From the NCBI GenBank assembly GCA_964582475.1, contig CAZOQS010000007.1, forward strand, positions 1 to 32,593: 32,593 bases of DNA, written 5' to 3'. Below are positions 1 to 7,614 of the stretch, one piece after another. The stretch comes from JAGOTP01 sp964582475 (lineage in GTDB: Bacteria; Patescibacteriota; Patescibacteriia; 2-12-FULL-60-25). Made by a program: the position numbers and the translations under genes. Every line of letters starts with the position of its first letter. Within the stretch, counting starts at the first letter, position 1. The notes beneath the pieces are model-generated. The model saw nothing but the letters and a program-made list of their open reading frames with translations. It had not been told where the DNA came from and did not search any database.

Positions 1-74
1 TGGCAGGGACGGGGGGAATCGAACCCACGCTAAAGGTTTTGGAGACCTCTGTACTACCATTATACTACGTCCCT
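1..74 (-). tRNA. tRNA-Trp (anticodon CCA)
   Basis: The reverse complement folds as a complete tRNA. A 7-bp acceptor stem (AGGGACG with CGTCCCT) is followed by discriminator G and an encoded CCA end. The anticodon stem GAGGT/ACCTT encloses loop CTCCAAA, which places CCA at 34-36, and the T arm contains GGTTCGATTCC. It reads UGG as tryptophan. A CCA anticodon with no second UCA tRNA-Trp in view, plus genes ending cleanly in TGA, fits the standard code. Confidence 0.96.
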
Positions 75-153
75 AGAGTTGAATTGTGGTCACAAGAATA
101 ACGACTTTGATGGAAAATGGCAACCGAAGGGATTTTAGGGAAAAGTGGCGTTC

Positions 154-181
154 GGTGCCCCGCCAAGGGAGGCGGGGCACC
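154..181 (-). terminator. Hairpin terminator of the GC-rich orphan gene
   Basis: A perfect 11-bp stem (GGTGCCCCGCC with GGCGGGGCACC) encloses a 6-nt loop. It lies just past the stop of the minus-strand gene at 189-620. On the minus strand it is followed after a few bases by a short T run (CACTTTTCCC), so it is a plausible though not classical intrinsic terminator that isolates this gene from the tRNA. Confidence 0.7.
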
Positions 182-188
182 GAGAGCG

Positions 189-620
189 TCAGATGCGGGG
201 GTAGTCGATCTTGCTGTAGTGCTTCGCAGCTTCCTCCTTCGTGAGGATGGTGAGGGTGGTGACGGGGAGCTCGGTGCCGCTGGCGCTGAGAGCGAAGAAC
301 GTGACGTCTTCGTGTCCCAGCTTTGCGCAGAACCCCTTGCCGACGATCGGCTGGTCACACGCGAAGACCTGTCCCCAGGCCGTGCGGTAGCCGACGTAGA
401 AGGGGGTGACGGGCGGATCGTCGCCCGTCTCCACCTTCACGATGACGACCTTCTTCCAGCTCAGGCGGATGGGGACCATGAGCAGCTTGTTGGGCGAGCT
501 CGGCCGGGCGTCCTTGTCACCCGTGACGAGCGTTCCCGTGATGCCCTTGCGCTCGATGGTTCGCCAGGCGAGCGCACGCAGAAGGCCCTTCGGAAGCAGA
601 AACAACAGCAGAAAATGCAT
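189..620 (-). CDS. GC-rich orphan gene 1, hypothetical protein
   Basis: I do not recognise this 143-residue protein. The first 20 residues are hydrophobic (FLLLFLLP then LLRALAW), which could be a membrane or signal segment. The rest is soluble, with a stretch of beta-type residues (KKVVIVKVETGDD) and two isolated cysteines. The start is well fixed: GGAGG lies 9 nt upstream of the ATG, a canonical Shine-Dalgarno site that neighbouring host genes lack. The gene has its own promoter (641-669) and a hairpin terminator (154-181), and sits alone between the tRNA and the SDR gene. Base composition is clearly more GC-rich than the neighbours. It shares this architecture with the genes at 11128, 12070, 23048 and 24133, but I see no protein similarity to them. 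Its function is unknown. Confidence 0.75.
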   Translation of the reverse strand: MHFLLLFLLPKGLLRALAWRTIERKGITGTLVTGDKDARPSSPNKLLMVPIRLSWKKVVIVKVETGDDPPVTPFYVGYRTAWGQVFACDQPIVGKGFCAKLGHEDVTFFALSASGTELPVTTLTILTKEEAAKHYSKIDYPRI

Positions 621-640
621 CGGGGTGTACCTCCGATATT

Positions 641-669
641 CTTTTACAGTACCAAAATGAATACGACAA
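641..669 (-). promoter_or_regulatory. Sigma-70-type promoter of GC-rich orphan gene 1
   Basis: Read on the minus strand, TTGTCG (669-664) is followed by a 17-nt spacer and TAAAAG (646-641). Transcription would start about 15-20 nt before the ATG, leaving room for the GGAGG ribosome site. The -35/-10 layout matches the promoters before the other GC-rich genes. Confidence 0.6.
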
Positions 670-701
670 GCTGGCGTATGAAAAAAGAAAAATGGTTTTT
701 A

Positions 702-1382
702 TTAACCTCGAAGGGTTGCTTTGATTCCCAAATCTGAAATCGTGACAGATGGAGGAAGTGTGAGAAGCCATTCAACCGCCTCCGCGACCTGATCAGCACT
801 CATGGCTTTAGAGAGTTCCTTCGCACTCCCTGCGCGGGAAAATAAGCTTGTATCGGTTGTCCCAGGATAGAGAGCGGTCACTCGAATATTCTTTGGTCCG
901 AGCTCTTCATTCAGAGCGCGGCTGAAACCGGTGATTGCCCACTTGGTGGCCGTATAAACACTACGCTCAGCTTTTGCGCGTAAGCCGGACTGAGAGCCGA
1001 CGTTCACGATCAAACCGCATCCGGCTTTTTTCATGAAGGGGAGAACGGCGTGGGTGGCATAGATTGTCCCTAACACGTTTATCTCAACAGTCGCCTGAAT
1101 GGTGCTCAGGTCGTTTGTGTCTAGTGCGCCTTCAATCCAGATTCCAGCTGAATTAATCAGAACGTCGATCGATCCCTGTGACTGTAGAATTTCTTCGATC
1201 GTATGAGTTACTTCCTTTGCTTTGCTCACATCACACGTATAGATTGAGCAGCCGAATTCGCTCTTCATTTCTTCCAGCTCTCTTGAAGCCCGCGCAACAG
1301 CGATACAGGTGTGGGTTTTATATAAGCGCTGGATGATCGCTTTCCCTATTCCGCGGCTTCCTCCCATGACGACGATGTTCAT
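702..1382 (-). CDS. Short-chain dehydrogenase/reductase (SDR)
   Basis: A 226-residue classical SDR, a cytosolic NAD(P)-dependent oxidoreductase of unknown substrate. The Rossmann nucleotide-binding motif GGSRGIG is at residues 7-13, NSAG at 77-80, a conserved Asn at about 102, Ser at about 130 and the catalytic YxxxK at Tyr143-Lys147. Length is slightly short for the family (about 240-250) but the catalytic core is intact. It follows the phosphoesterase by 9 nt on the same strand, and glyA lies before that, so the three are probably co-transcribed. There is no Shine-Dalgarno site; the start is preceded by CTCATCT. The family is certain, the substrate is not. Confidence 0.9.
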   Translation of the reverse strand: MNIVVMGGSRGIGKAIIQRLYKTHTCIAVARASRELEEMKSEFGCSIYTCDVSKAKEVTHTIEEILQSQGSIDVLINSAGIWIEGALDTNDLSTIQATVEINVLGTIYATHAVLPFMKKAGCGLIVNVGSQSGLRAKAERSVYTATKWAITGFSRALNEELGPKNIRVTALYPGTTDTSLFSRAGSAKELSKAMSADQVAEAVEWLLTLPPSVTISDLGIKATLRG

Positions 1383-1391
1383 AGATGAGTT

Positions 1392-1958
1392 TTATAGGTT
1401 GATTTCAATAATACGATCGCCATACACATACTCAATCTGCGTTTCTTTGTAGGAAGTCACCAGCGATTCTTTCGAGGGATAGGTGTGACCATGAAATAAA
1501 TAGCGAGGTTTTTCACGATCGAGGTAGTCACGCAGCGCTGTGAAGCCGACATGGGCTTGATCTTCAGGATCATCATTTATTCCCATTGGTGGAGAGTGCG
1601 TAAGTAGGGCATCAACGTGTGGAAATGTACGTAGAAGTTCAATCGCCTCATCTTGGGTATACATCTTGGCCCAAGAAGATTCTTTGTAGCGTACACAGCC
1701 CTCGAAGCCACCGAAACGAATTCCCTGATGTTCGGCTGTATGCAAATGCATGTTTACGATGCCTAGATCTCCAAAGTAGTTGCCGGAGCAGTGGTTCCCA
1801 TAAACACCGAGCTTAGGGATGTGTTGAATGCCTGCCAGTTCCCGAATTTGAATAAGATCAAGGTCACCCAGCGTCACAATAAGATCTATTTTTTCTTTCT
1901 CTAGCGTTTCTCGGATAGGCGTTTTCAGTGGGCGATCGGCAATCGCAAGAATACGCAT
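1392..1958 (-). CDS. Calcineurin-like metallophosphoesterase
   Basis: A 188-residue protein with the metallophosphoesterase signature in order: D8 in an IAD context, GDLD at 31-34, GNH at 54-56, THSPP around His121, and HGH at 156-158. The second residue of the usual D-x-H first motif is missing (it reads D-R-P), so one metal ligand may be absent or replaced, as in some subfamilies. It would be a cytosolic phosphodiesterase or phosphatase with unknown substrate. It lies 6 nt downstream of glyA and 9 nt upstream of the SDR gene on the same strand, so an operon is likely. No Shine-Dalgarno site is visible. Confidence 0.87.
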   Translation of the reverse strand: MRILAIADRPLKTPIRETLEKEKIDLIVTLGDLDLIQIRELAGIQHIPKLGVYGNHCSGNYFGDLGIVNMHLHTAEHQGIRFGGFEGCVRYKESSWAKMYTQDEAIELLRTFPHVDALLTHSPPMGINDDPEDQAHVGFTALRDYLDREKPRYLFHGHTYPSKESLVTSYKETQIEYVYGDRIIEINL

Positions 1959-1964
1959 AGACTC

Positions 1965-3230
1965 TTATGTATAAATTGGATGTGCCTCCGCCAGTTCTCG
2001 TACCCGGGCCGCGACTCGTTCTTGCACGGCGGAGTTGCCAGCGTTCTTCAAACACTCAGCAATCAATCGAGAAATCTCTTCCGCACCAATCTCATTGAAG
2101 CCGCGTGTGGTGATCGCGGGTGTTCCGACGCGGATACCGGAAGGATCCATCGGACTACGTGGATCAAAGGGGAGCATATTCTTGTTGACGGAGATCCCAA
2201 CTTTTTCGAGCAAGATCTCGGCATCTTTTCCACCAACGCCCCAAGGGGTGACATCGAGGAGTAATAAATGATTATCGGTTCCACCGGATACGAGCTTTCC
2301 TCCTTCTTTTTGGAAGGCTCGTGACATCGCCATCGCATTCGCTAAGACGCGTTGCTGATACTGAAGGAACGAGGGTTGAAGCGCCTCATGGAAGGCGACC
2401 GCTTTTCCAGCGATCACGTGTTCGAGTGGTCCGCCCTGGGCGCCTGGGAAAACGGCGCTATCGATCTTTTGAGCAAGTGTGCGCTTTCCGTCTGGGTCGA
2501 GGCGATCCTGCTCTTTGCAGAGGATCATTGCTCCGCGTGGACCGCGCAGTGTTTTGTGGGTTGTGGTGGTGACGACGTCGGCGTAGGGGACGGGATCGGG
2601 GGCGAGATGGGTCGCAACCAAACCGGCGATGTGCGCCATATCAACCATTAAGTAGGCACCGACTTCTTCGGCGATTTTTCCAAAGGCAGCAAAATCCAAA
2701 TGGCGGGGGTAGGCAGAGAAGCCGGCGATGATCATTCGAGGCTTGTGCTGCAGGGCGAGCGCGCGTACTTCGTCCATATCCACCCGATGCGTATCTTGCC
2801 GGACGCCATACGGAACGACGTTGAACCACTTTCCGCTGAAGCTCACAGGCGAGCCGTGTGTGAGATGGCCACCATGCGCTAGGTTCATGGCGAGAATTGT
2901 GTCACCTGGTTTGCACAAGGCGAGGTAGACCGCGAAGTTAGCCTGAGCACCGGCGTGAGGCTGAACGTTGGCGTGTTCCGCGTGAAAGAGCTGTTTGGCG
3001 CGGCTGATCGCAAGAGATTCAACTTTATCGATAATATGATTCCCGCCGTAGTAACGACGTGTGGGGTAGCCTTCCGAGTATTTATTGGTGAGAATTGAGC
3101 CAACCGCCTCCAAAACAGCTTCTGAGACGTAGTTCTCTGAGGCGATTAGTTCAAGCTCTTGTTGTTGGCGGCTTTTCTCTTCTTGAATAAAGCCAGCTAA
3201 TTGTGGATCGATTTGTTCAAGGATATTCAT
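1965..3230 (-). CDS. glyA: Serine hydroxymethyltransferase
   Basis: A 421-residue PLP enzyme that interconverts serine and glycine while charging tetrahydrofolate with a one-carbon unit. The PLP lysine is Lys226 in TTTTHKTLRGPRG. SENYVSEAVLEA near residues 31-42, YGGN near 61, VDMAHIAGLVA near 196 and the C-terminal GTPAITTRG are all present, and the length is typical. It is the first gene of the minus-strand unit with the phosphoesterase and the SDR. The start has no Shine-Dalgarno site; the leader before it is AT-rich (a run of T and A followed by CCCCGT). The gap to hrcA is divergent. Confidence 0.98.
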   Translation of the reverse strand: MNILEQIDPQLAGFIQEEKSRQQQELELIASENYVSEAVLEAVGSILTNKYSEGYPTRRYYGGNHIIDKVESLAISRAKQLFHAEHANVQPHAGAQANFAVYLALCKPGDTILAMNLAHGGHLTHGSPVSFSGKWFNVVPYGVRQDTHRVDMDEVRALALQHKPRMIIAGFSAYPRHLDFAAFGKIAEEVGAYLMVDMAHIAGLVATHLAPDPVPYADVVTTTTHKTLRGPRGAMILCKEQDRLDPDGKRTLAQKIDSAVFPGAQGGPLEHVIAGKAVAFHEALQPSFLQYQQRVLANAMAMSRAFQKEGGKLVSGGTDNHLLLLDVTPWGVGGKDAEILLEKVGISVNKNMLPFDPRSPMDPSGIRVGTPAITTRGFNEIGAEEISRLIAECLKNAGNSAVQERVAARVRELAEAHPIYT

Positions 3231-3370
3231 ACGGGGTTTAAAAAAATAACGAAAGGAAAGAGGTTTTAACTGTCTTTTGCCGTATGAATAGGATTACAAC
3301 ATGGAACTAGGGTAGAGGACGGAGCGGTAAAAAACAATCCTCCAGGGAGAATGCCTAGATAGACAAAATC

Positions 3371-3400
3371 TTGACACTCCGCACCAAACATTTTTATACT
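3371..3400 (+). promoter_or_regulatory. hrcA-operon promoter
   Basis: TTGACA (3371-3376), an 18-nt spacer, then TATACT (3395-3400). This is a strong vegetative-type promoter whose start point would fall inside the CIRCE palindrome, so HrcA binding would block it. Confidence 0.85.
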
Positions 3401-3403
3401 GCA

Positions 3404-3430
3404 TTAGCACTCAAATTGTGAGAGTGCTAA
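3404..3430 (+). promoter_or_regulatory. CIRCE operator (HrcA site), perfect
   Basis: TTAGCACTC, nine bases, GAGTGCTAA: an exact match to the CIRCE consensus. It lies directly after the -10 box and 16 nt before hrcA. HrcA binding here would autoregulate the hrcA-grpE-hsp20-dnaK unit, with release on heat shock when GroEL is titrated (known for the family). Confidence 0.98.
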
Positions 3431-3446
3431 TGTCAGATCTGAACGT

Positions 3447-4130
3447 ATGGACGAACGTCGAGCCAGTCTCCTCCAAGCGATTGTCGAAGAATACATCGCG
3501 AGCGCCCAACCTGTTGGGTCGCAGTCCTTAGTATCGCGCTATAACTTGGAGGTAAGTCCAGCCACGGTACGTAATTGGTGTGCAGAACTGGAAGAAGAAG
3601 GGTTGCTTATGCAGCCACATACCTCCGGTGGACGCATTCCGACGGAACTCGGCTTTCAGACGTACGTCACACGTTTCGTGGTGCCAAAACCTTGCCCAAA
3701 GCGAGAACGGGATCTCTTCGAGCGGGCCTATACCACCGAAACTGATCCAGAGCGTCGGCTCAAAGCGCTGGCCAAGACGCTCGCCGATACTTCGGAGCTC
3801 GCGGTCGTCGCAGCGATTGGAGAAGCGGATACCTATTACACTGGTCTCTCCTTTCTCTTCTCCCAGCCAGAGTTCCACGATTGGCAGCGCGTCGTTTCGC
3901 TCACGGAAGTCTTGGACCGTCTGGATGAAGCGCTCCTCAAGACCCGTACCATCCGTTTGGCAGAGCCACGCATCTTGCTCGGAACGGAATGTCCCTTCGG
4001 CCAAGCCTGTGGAACAGTTCTGCTCAGTGTCGGTTCTTCCATGATCGGAGTCCTCGGCCCAATGCGCATGGAATACCAAACGGTCTATCGGTTCATGCTC
4101 GGTGTACGCGACATTATTTCTCTCTCATAA
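3447..4130 (+). CDS. hrcA: Heat-inducible transcription repressor HrcA (short form)
   Basis: A 227-residue repressor that binds CIRCE. The N-terminal winged-helix domain is clear: QPVGSQSLVSRYNLEVSPATVRN near residues 21-43, then GLLMQPHTSGGRIPTELG. The remaining roughly 140 residues retain the LADTSELAVVAA stretch and a C-terminal part (SVGSSMIGVLGPMRMEY), but the protein is over 100 residues shorter than typical HrcA (about 340). The central GAF-like and inserted dimerisation regions are therefore reduced. A CIRCE box just upstream confirms the assignment. It is first in the chaperone unit, with grpE 37 nt downstream. Confidence 0.95.
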   Translation: MDERRASLLQAIVEEYIASAQPVGSQSLVSRYNLEVSPATVRNWCAELEEEGLLMQPHTSGGRIPTELGFQTYVTRFVVPKPCPKRERDLFERAYTTETDPERRLKALAKTLADTSELAVVAAIGEADTYYTGLSFLFSQPEFHDWQRVVSLTEVLDRLDEALLKTRTIRLAEPRILLGTECPFGQACGTVLLSVGSSMIGVLGPMRMEYQTVYRFMLGVRDIISLS

Positions 4131-4167
4131 GGTTCTAAGAAAAATTTCGATTCTTTTCTCTTTCTCT

Positions 4168-4719
4168 ATGGCTGACGACATGACACAGCAAGCTTCCGAC
4201 GACACGATGCATCAGGGCTCGCAACCGCAAGACGATCTCGCGCAACTGAAAAGTCAGTGTGACGAATATCTTGCTGGTTGGAAGCGCGCGCAGGCGGATT
4301 ATGCGAATGCCTTGAAAGAACGTGATCGTGATCGAGCGGACTACGTGAAATTTGCAAATACTTCATTATTACAGTCCCTGCTCCCCGCGATCGAGCACTT
4401 TGCTACAGCGCTCCGCTTTGTTCCGGATGCGAGCACCCTGCCTGAAGACGTGAGAAAGTCCTGGGAGTCCTGGCTCATCGGTCTCAAAGCAGTTCAGTCC
4501 TTGTGGGAACAGGCGGCACAGACGGCCGGCCTCGAGCGGATCCTGACGCAAGGAGCGTTTGATCCCGCGCAGCACGAAGCGGTCGGACGCGAAGTCTCTG
4601 CGACGACTCCAGCTGAGCACATTGTGCGGGTGATCCAGGATGGTTGGAAGCTCCACGGACGTGTCCTTCGCCCCGCGCAAGTCATCGTTGCCGATGCCTC
4701 AGAAGAAGTCTCCTCTTAA
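4168..4719 (+). CDS. grpE: Nucleotide exchange factor GrpE
   Basis: A 183-residue GrpE that releases ADP from DnaK. It has a charged N-terminal tail, a long helix with the typical GWKRAQADYANALKERDRDR segment near residues 40-60, and a C-terminal beta domain (HEAVGREVS, then VIQDGWKLHGRVLRPAQVIVA). I chose ATG 4168 rather than an upstream in-frame ATG at 4102, which would overlap hrcA and add a non-GrpE extension. The start is preceded by a pyrimidine tract (TTTCTCT) instead of a Shine-Dalgarno site. It sits between hrcA and hsp20. Confidence 0.96.
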   Translation: MADDMTQQASDDTMHQGSQPQDDLAQLKSQCDEYLAGWKRAQADYANALKERDRDRADYVKFANTSLLQSLLPAIEHFATALRFVPDASTLPEDVRKSWESWLIGLKAVQSLWEQAAQTAGLERILTQGAFDPAQHEAVGREVSATTPAEHIVRVIQDGWKLHGRVLRPAQVIVADASEEVSS

Positions 4720-4741
4720 TTCACCCTGATCCTCGCGATCT

Positions 4742-5200
4742 ATGTCTCTCATAAAATGGTCACCTCTCTCTCCCTTTTTTGATCAGCAGCCCTTTGACGC
4801 CATGGAAAAATTCCTTGATGAGATGCGCGGTGGGGGTGGGCTCACGGCGGCGCAGGGATCGAATGGTCTTATCCCAGCGGTCGACATGTACGAGACGGAT
4901 ACGGCGGTGGTGGTCGAAATGCCGATGCCAGGGATTGATGCAACGAAGCTCGATATCTCGATCGAAAACGGTATCCTATCCGTAAAAGGAACAAATGAAC
5001 GGAAGACGGAGGTAGAAGAAAAGAATTACTACCGCAAAGAGGTACGCTACGGATCAGTTTTTCGACAGATCGCTCTGCCCGCCAAAGTGCTTGCGACAAA
5101 AACAGAAGCGGTCTACGAGAAAGGTGTCCTAAAGCTCTCGATTCCCAAGACGCAGGAAGAAGGGGGAGCGGTGAAAGTGCAGATTAAAGACAATACCTAA
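4742..5200 (+). CDS. Small heat-shock protein (Hsp20/alpha-crystallin)
   Basis: A 152-residue ATP-independent holdase. The alpha-crystallin domain covers about residues 42-150: VDMYETDTAVVVEMPMPGI, then the NGILSVKG strand, RKEVRYGSVFRQIALP, and the hallmark GVLKLSIPK near the end. A short C-terminal tail carries VQI in the place of the usual I-x-I anchor. It lies 22 nt after grpE and 20 nt before dnaK, an unusual insertion into the hrcA-grpE-dnaK order, which puts it under the same CIRCE control. The start follows GCGATCT; there is no Shine-Dalgarno site. Confidence 0.95.
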   Translation: MSLIKWSPLSPFFDQQPFDAMEKFLDEMRGGGGLTAAQGSNGLIPAVDMYETDTAVVVEMPMPGIDATKLDISIENGILSVKGTNERKTEVEEKNYYRKEVRYGSVFRQIALPAKVLATKTEAVYEKGVLKLSIPKTQEEGGAVKVQIKDNT

Positions 5201-5220
5201 CGATTTATATTACATTCTAT

Positions 5221-7155
5221 ATGGCAAAAATTCTCGGAATTGACCTTGGAACAACGAACTCATGTATGGCAGTGGTGGAGGGTGGATTGCCAAAAGTACT
5301 CGAAAACGCAGAAGGCGCACGTACAACCCCTTCGATGGCGACCGTCACGAAAACGGGTGAGCGTTTGGTTGGACAGCTCGCGAAGCGCCAAGCGGTCGTG
5401 AACCCAACAAATACGATCTTCTCAGCCAAGCGTTTGATTGGTCGTCCTTGGGCGGATGAAGAAGTGCAACGTGATGCGAAGTGGCTTCCGTACGTTCTCT
5501 CTCAGAAAGGAGAAGGTGTGCGCATCAAGATGGGCGACAAGGACTACGCTCCAGAAGAAATCGCTGCCATGGTGCTCCAAAAGCTCAAGGCCGATGCTGA
5601 AGCGAAGCTCGGAGAAAAGATTACAGAAGCCGTGATCACGGTTCCTGCCTACTTCGACGACTCTCAGCGCCAGGCGACAAAGGTAGCTGGTGAAATCGCT
5701 GGTCTCACAGTTCGTCGTATTATCAACGAGCCAACCGCTGCTGCACTTGCCTACGGATTTGATAACAAAAAGGATGAAAAGATCGTTGTCTACGACCTCG
5801 GAGGAGGAACCTTCGACGTGTCCGTACTTGAAGTTGCGTACGATGCTTCTGCTGATCAAAACACAATCGAAGTTCGCGCAACCAACGGAGATACTCACCT
5901 TGGCGGAGATGACTTCGATCAGCGCATCATTCAGTGGATCGTCGATGAATTCAAAAAGACGGAAGGGATTGATTTGAGTAAGGACACCCTCGCTTTGCAG
6001 CGTATTAAGGATGCCGCTGAACGCGCCAAGATCGAGCTCTCGAGCGCGATGGAAACCGAAATCAACCAGCCGTTCATCACAAGTGATGCAACCGGTCCAA
6101 AACACTTGCTTATCAAGATGAAGCGTCTCGATTTGGAGAAGCTTGTCGGAGATTTGGTCGAGAAGTCGCTCGAACCTTGCCGCAAGGCCTTAGCCGATGC
6201 GAAGCTCTCCGCTTCAGACATCAACGAGGTCGTACTCGTCGGTGGAATGACCCGCATGCCACTCGTGATTCAGACGGTCGAGAAGTTCTTCGGCAAAAAG
6301 CCAAACGCTTCGATGAACCCAGACGAAGTTGTGGCGATCGGTGCCGCGATTCAAGCTGGGAACTTGCAAGGGGATATTAAAGGAGAATTGTTGCTTCTCG
6401 ACGTCACGCCACTTTCCCTTGGCCTCGAAACCTTGGGTGGCATCGTCGACAAAGTCATCGAACGCAACACAACCATTCCATGTGAAAACAAGAAGGTCTA
6501 TTCAACCGCTGCCGATGGTCAGACCTCAGTTGAAGTCCACGTGCTTCAAGGCGATCGTGAAATGGCTGGTGACAACCGTTCACTCGGAAAGTTCACCCTC
6601 TCCGGTATCCCAACTGCTCCTCGCGGTGTTCCACAGATCGAAGTGACCTTCGCCTTGGATGCGAACGGTATCTTGTCTGTAAAAGCAAAGGACAAAGCAA
6701 CGGGTAAAGAACAGCAAATCACAATCACCGCTTCCACAAACTTGAGCAAGGACGAAGTAGAAAAGATGCGCAAAGAAGCCGAAGCTCACGCCGAAGAAGA
6801 CAAGAAGCGTCGCGAATCGATCGAAATCAAGAACATGGCCGAAACCATGATCTACACGACCGAAAAGATGATGAAAGAAGCCGGCGACAAAGCAGCTGCC
6901 GATGACAAGAAAGTCGTCGAAGAAAAGCTTGAAGCTTTGAAGAAGATTAAGGACGGAGAAGACCTCGAAGCGATCAAGAAAGCCTCCGACGAGCTCGCCG
7001 ACGCCGCCCAAAAAATCGGCGCCGCCATGTACGAAAAGTCCGGAGATGCCTCTGCTGCTTCGGCGTCCCCAGACGCTGAAGCGCAAGCGCCAGCTGATGC
7101 CTCTTCTTCCGCTTCGGATGTTCCCCCAACCGACGCCCCCTCTGAGTCTAAATAA
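5221..7155 (+). CDS. dnaK: Chaperone DnaK (Hsp70)
   Basis: A 644-residue Hsp70. The ATPase domain (about 1-385) has DLGTTNS at 7-13, VPAYFDDSQRQAT, NEPTAAALAYG, DLGGGTFDVS and VGGMTRMP. The substrate domain has LLLDVTPLSLGLETLGG after the linker, followed by a helical lid and a Ala/Ser/Asp-rich tail. With GrpE and DnaJ it folds nascent and stressed proteins. No Shine-Dalgarno site precedes the ATG (CATTCTAT). No classical terminator follows; the structured repeat at 7169-7330 starts 13 nt after the stop and may serve that purpose or be co-transcribed. Confidence 0.99.
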   Translation: MAKILGIDLGTTNSCMAVVEGGLPKVLENAEGARTTPSMATVTKTGERLVGQLAKRQAVVNPTNTIFSAKRLIGRPWADEEVQRDAKWLPYVLSQKGEGVRIKMGDKDYAPEEIAAMVLQKLKADAEAKLGEKITEAVITVPAYFDDSQRQATKVAGEIAGLTVRRIINEPTAAALAYGFDNKKDEKIVVYDLGGGTFDVSVLEVAYDASADQNTIEVRATNGDTHLGGDDFDQRIIQWIVDEFKKTEGIDLSKDTLALQRIKDAAERAKIELSSAMETEINQPFITSDATGPKHLLIKMKRLDLEKLVGDLVEKSLEPCRKALADAKLSASDINEVVLVGGMTRMPLVIQTVEKFFGKKPNASMNPDEVVAIGAAIQAGNLQGDIKGELLLLDVTPLSLGLETLGGIVDKVIERNTTIPCENKKVYSTAADGQTSVEVHVLQGDREMAGDNRSLGKFTLSGIPTAPRGVPQIEVTFALDANGILSVKAKDKATGKEQQITITASTNLSKDEVEKMRKEAEAHAEEDKKRRESIEIKNMAETMIYTTEKMMKEAGDKAAADDKKVVEEKLEALKKIKDGEDLEAIKKASDELADAAQKIGAAMYEKSGDASAASASPDAEAQAPADASSSASDVPPTDAPSESK

Positions 7156-7168
7156 GAAGTCGTACGAA

Positions 7169-7330
7169 GTTGGTTAGAGGTGTGTCGTAGCGACCGAGCA
7201 CTGTCTGAGCCGCAATGAACGAAGTGAATGACGTAAGATAGCCCAGCGCACAGATCCGCTGTAATGACTCTGTGCGCTGGAGTCCTAAAACGCGAGTTGC
7301 GCAGGGAGCGAAGGCGCGCCTCTAACCAAC
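7169..7330 (+). ncRNA. Structured repeat element, copy 1 (putative RNA)
   Basis: Outer arms 7169-7180 and 7319-7330 are perfectly complementary (12 bp), and the pairing extends 4 bp inward with two G-U pairs. Inside are blocks shared with the copies at 18289-18447 and 18477-18648: GAGCACTGTCTGAGC (7195-7209), a hairpin with a 12-bp perfect stem whose loop holds TCCGCTGTAATGAC (7255-7268), then AGTCCTAAAACGCGAGTTGC and CAGGGAGCGAAGG. Arm sequence differs completely between copies while complementarity is kept. It sits between dnaK and the DUF3467 gene, on the transcribed strand. I cannot assign it to a named RNA family. Confidence 0.75.
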
Positions 7331-7345
7331 GCAGTACATTCCTCT

Positions 7346-7603
7346 ATGAACATCCAAGCCCCCGAAGGCACCCTCTCCGGCAAATACGCCAATCAAATGC
7401 AGGTGTCCCACACCCCTGAAGAATTTGTATTGGATTTCATCTGCGCCTTTCCACCGGCGGGTGAGCTCGTCTCGCGCTTGGTTGTAAGTCCGCGTCATAT
7501 GAAGCGCATCTTACGCGCGCTTGCCGAAAACGTTTCTCTTTACGAACAGCACCACGGAGCGATTCAAGAAGCGGACGAACCGAAGCTCCTTGCGGGAAGT
7601 TAA
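7346..7603 (+). CDS. DUF3467 family protein
   Basis: An 85-residue protein that fits DUF3467: GKYANQMQVSHTPEEFVLDFICAFPPAGELVSRLVVSPRHMKRILRAL in shortened pieces covers residues 12-58, with the typical YAN, EFxLDF and SPxHxKR signatures and a closing NVSLYEQHHGAI. The family's function is unknown; it is often found as a small free-standing protein. It lies between the structured repeat and dnaJ, 11 nt before dnaJ, so it is probably co-expressed with the chaperone. The start is preceded by TTCCTCT rather than a Shine-Dalgarno site. Confidence 0.85.
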   Translation: MNIQAPEGTLSGKYANQMQVSHTPEEFVLDFICAFPPAGELVSRLVVSPRHMKRILRALAENVSLYEQHHGAIQEADEPKLLAGS

Positions 7604-7614
7604 TTTTCATTCTC

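Noticed and set aside
75..153. Gene between the tRNA and the first terminator
   Set aside because: Only short overlapping frames without ribosome site; nothing else seen in this stretch.
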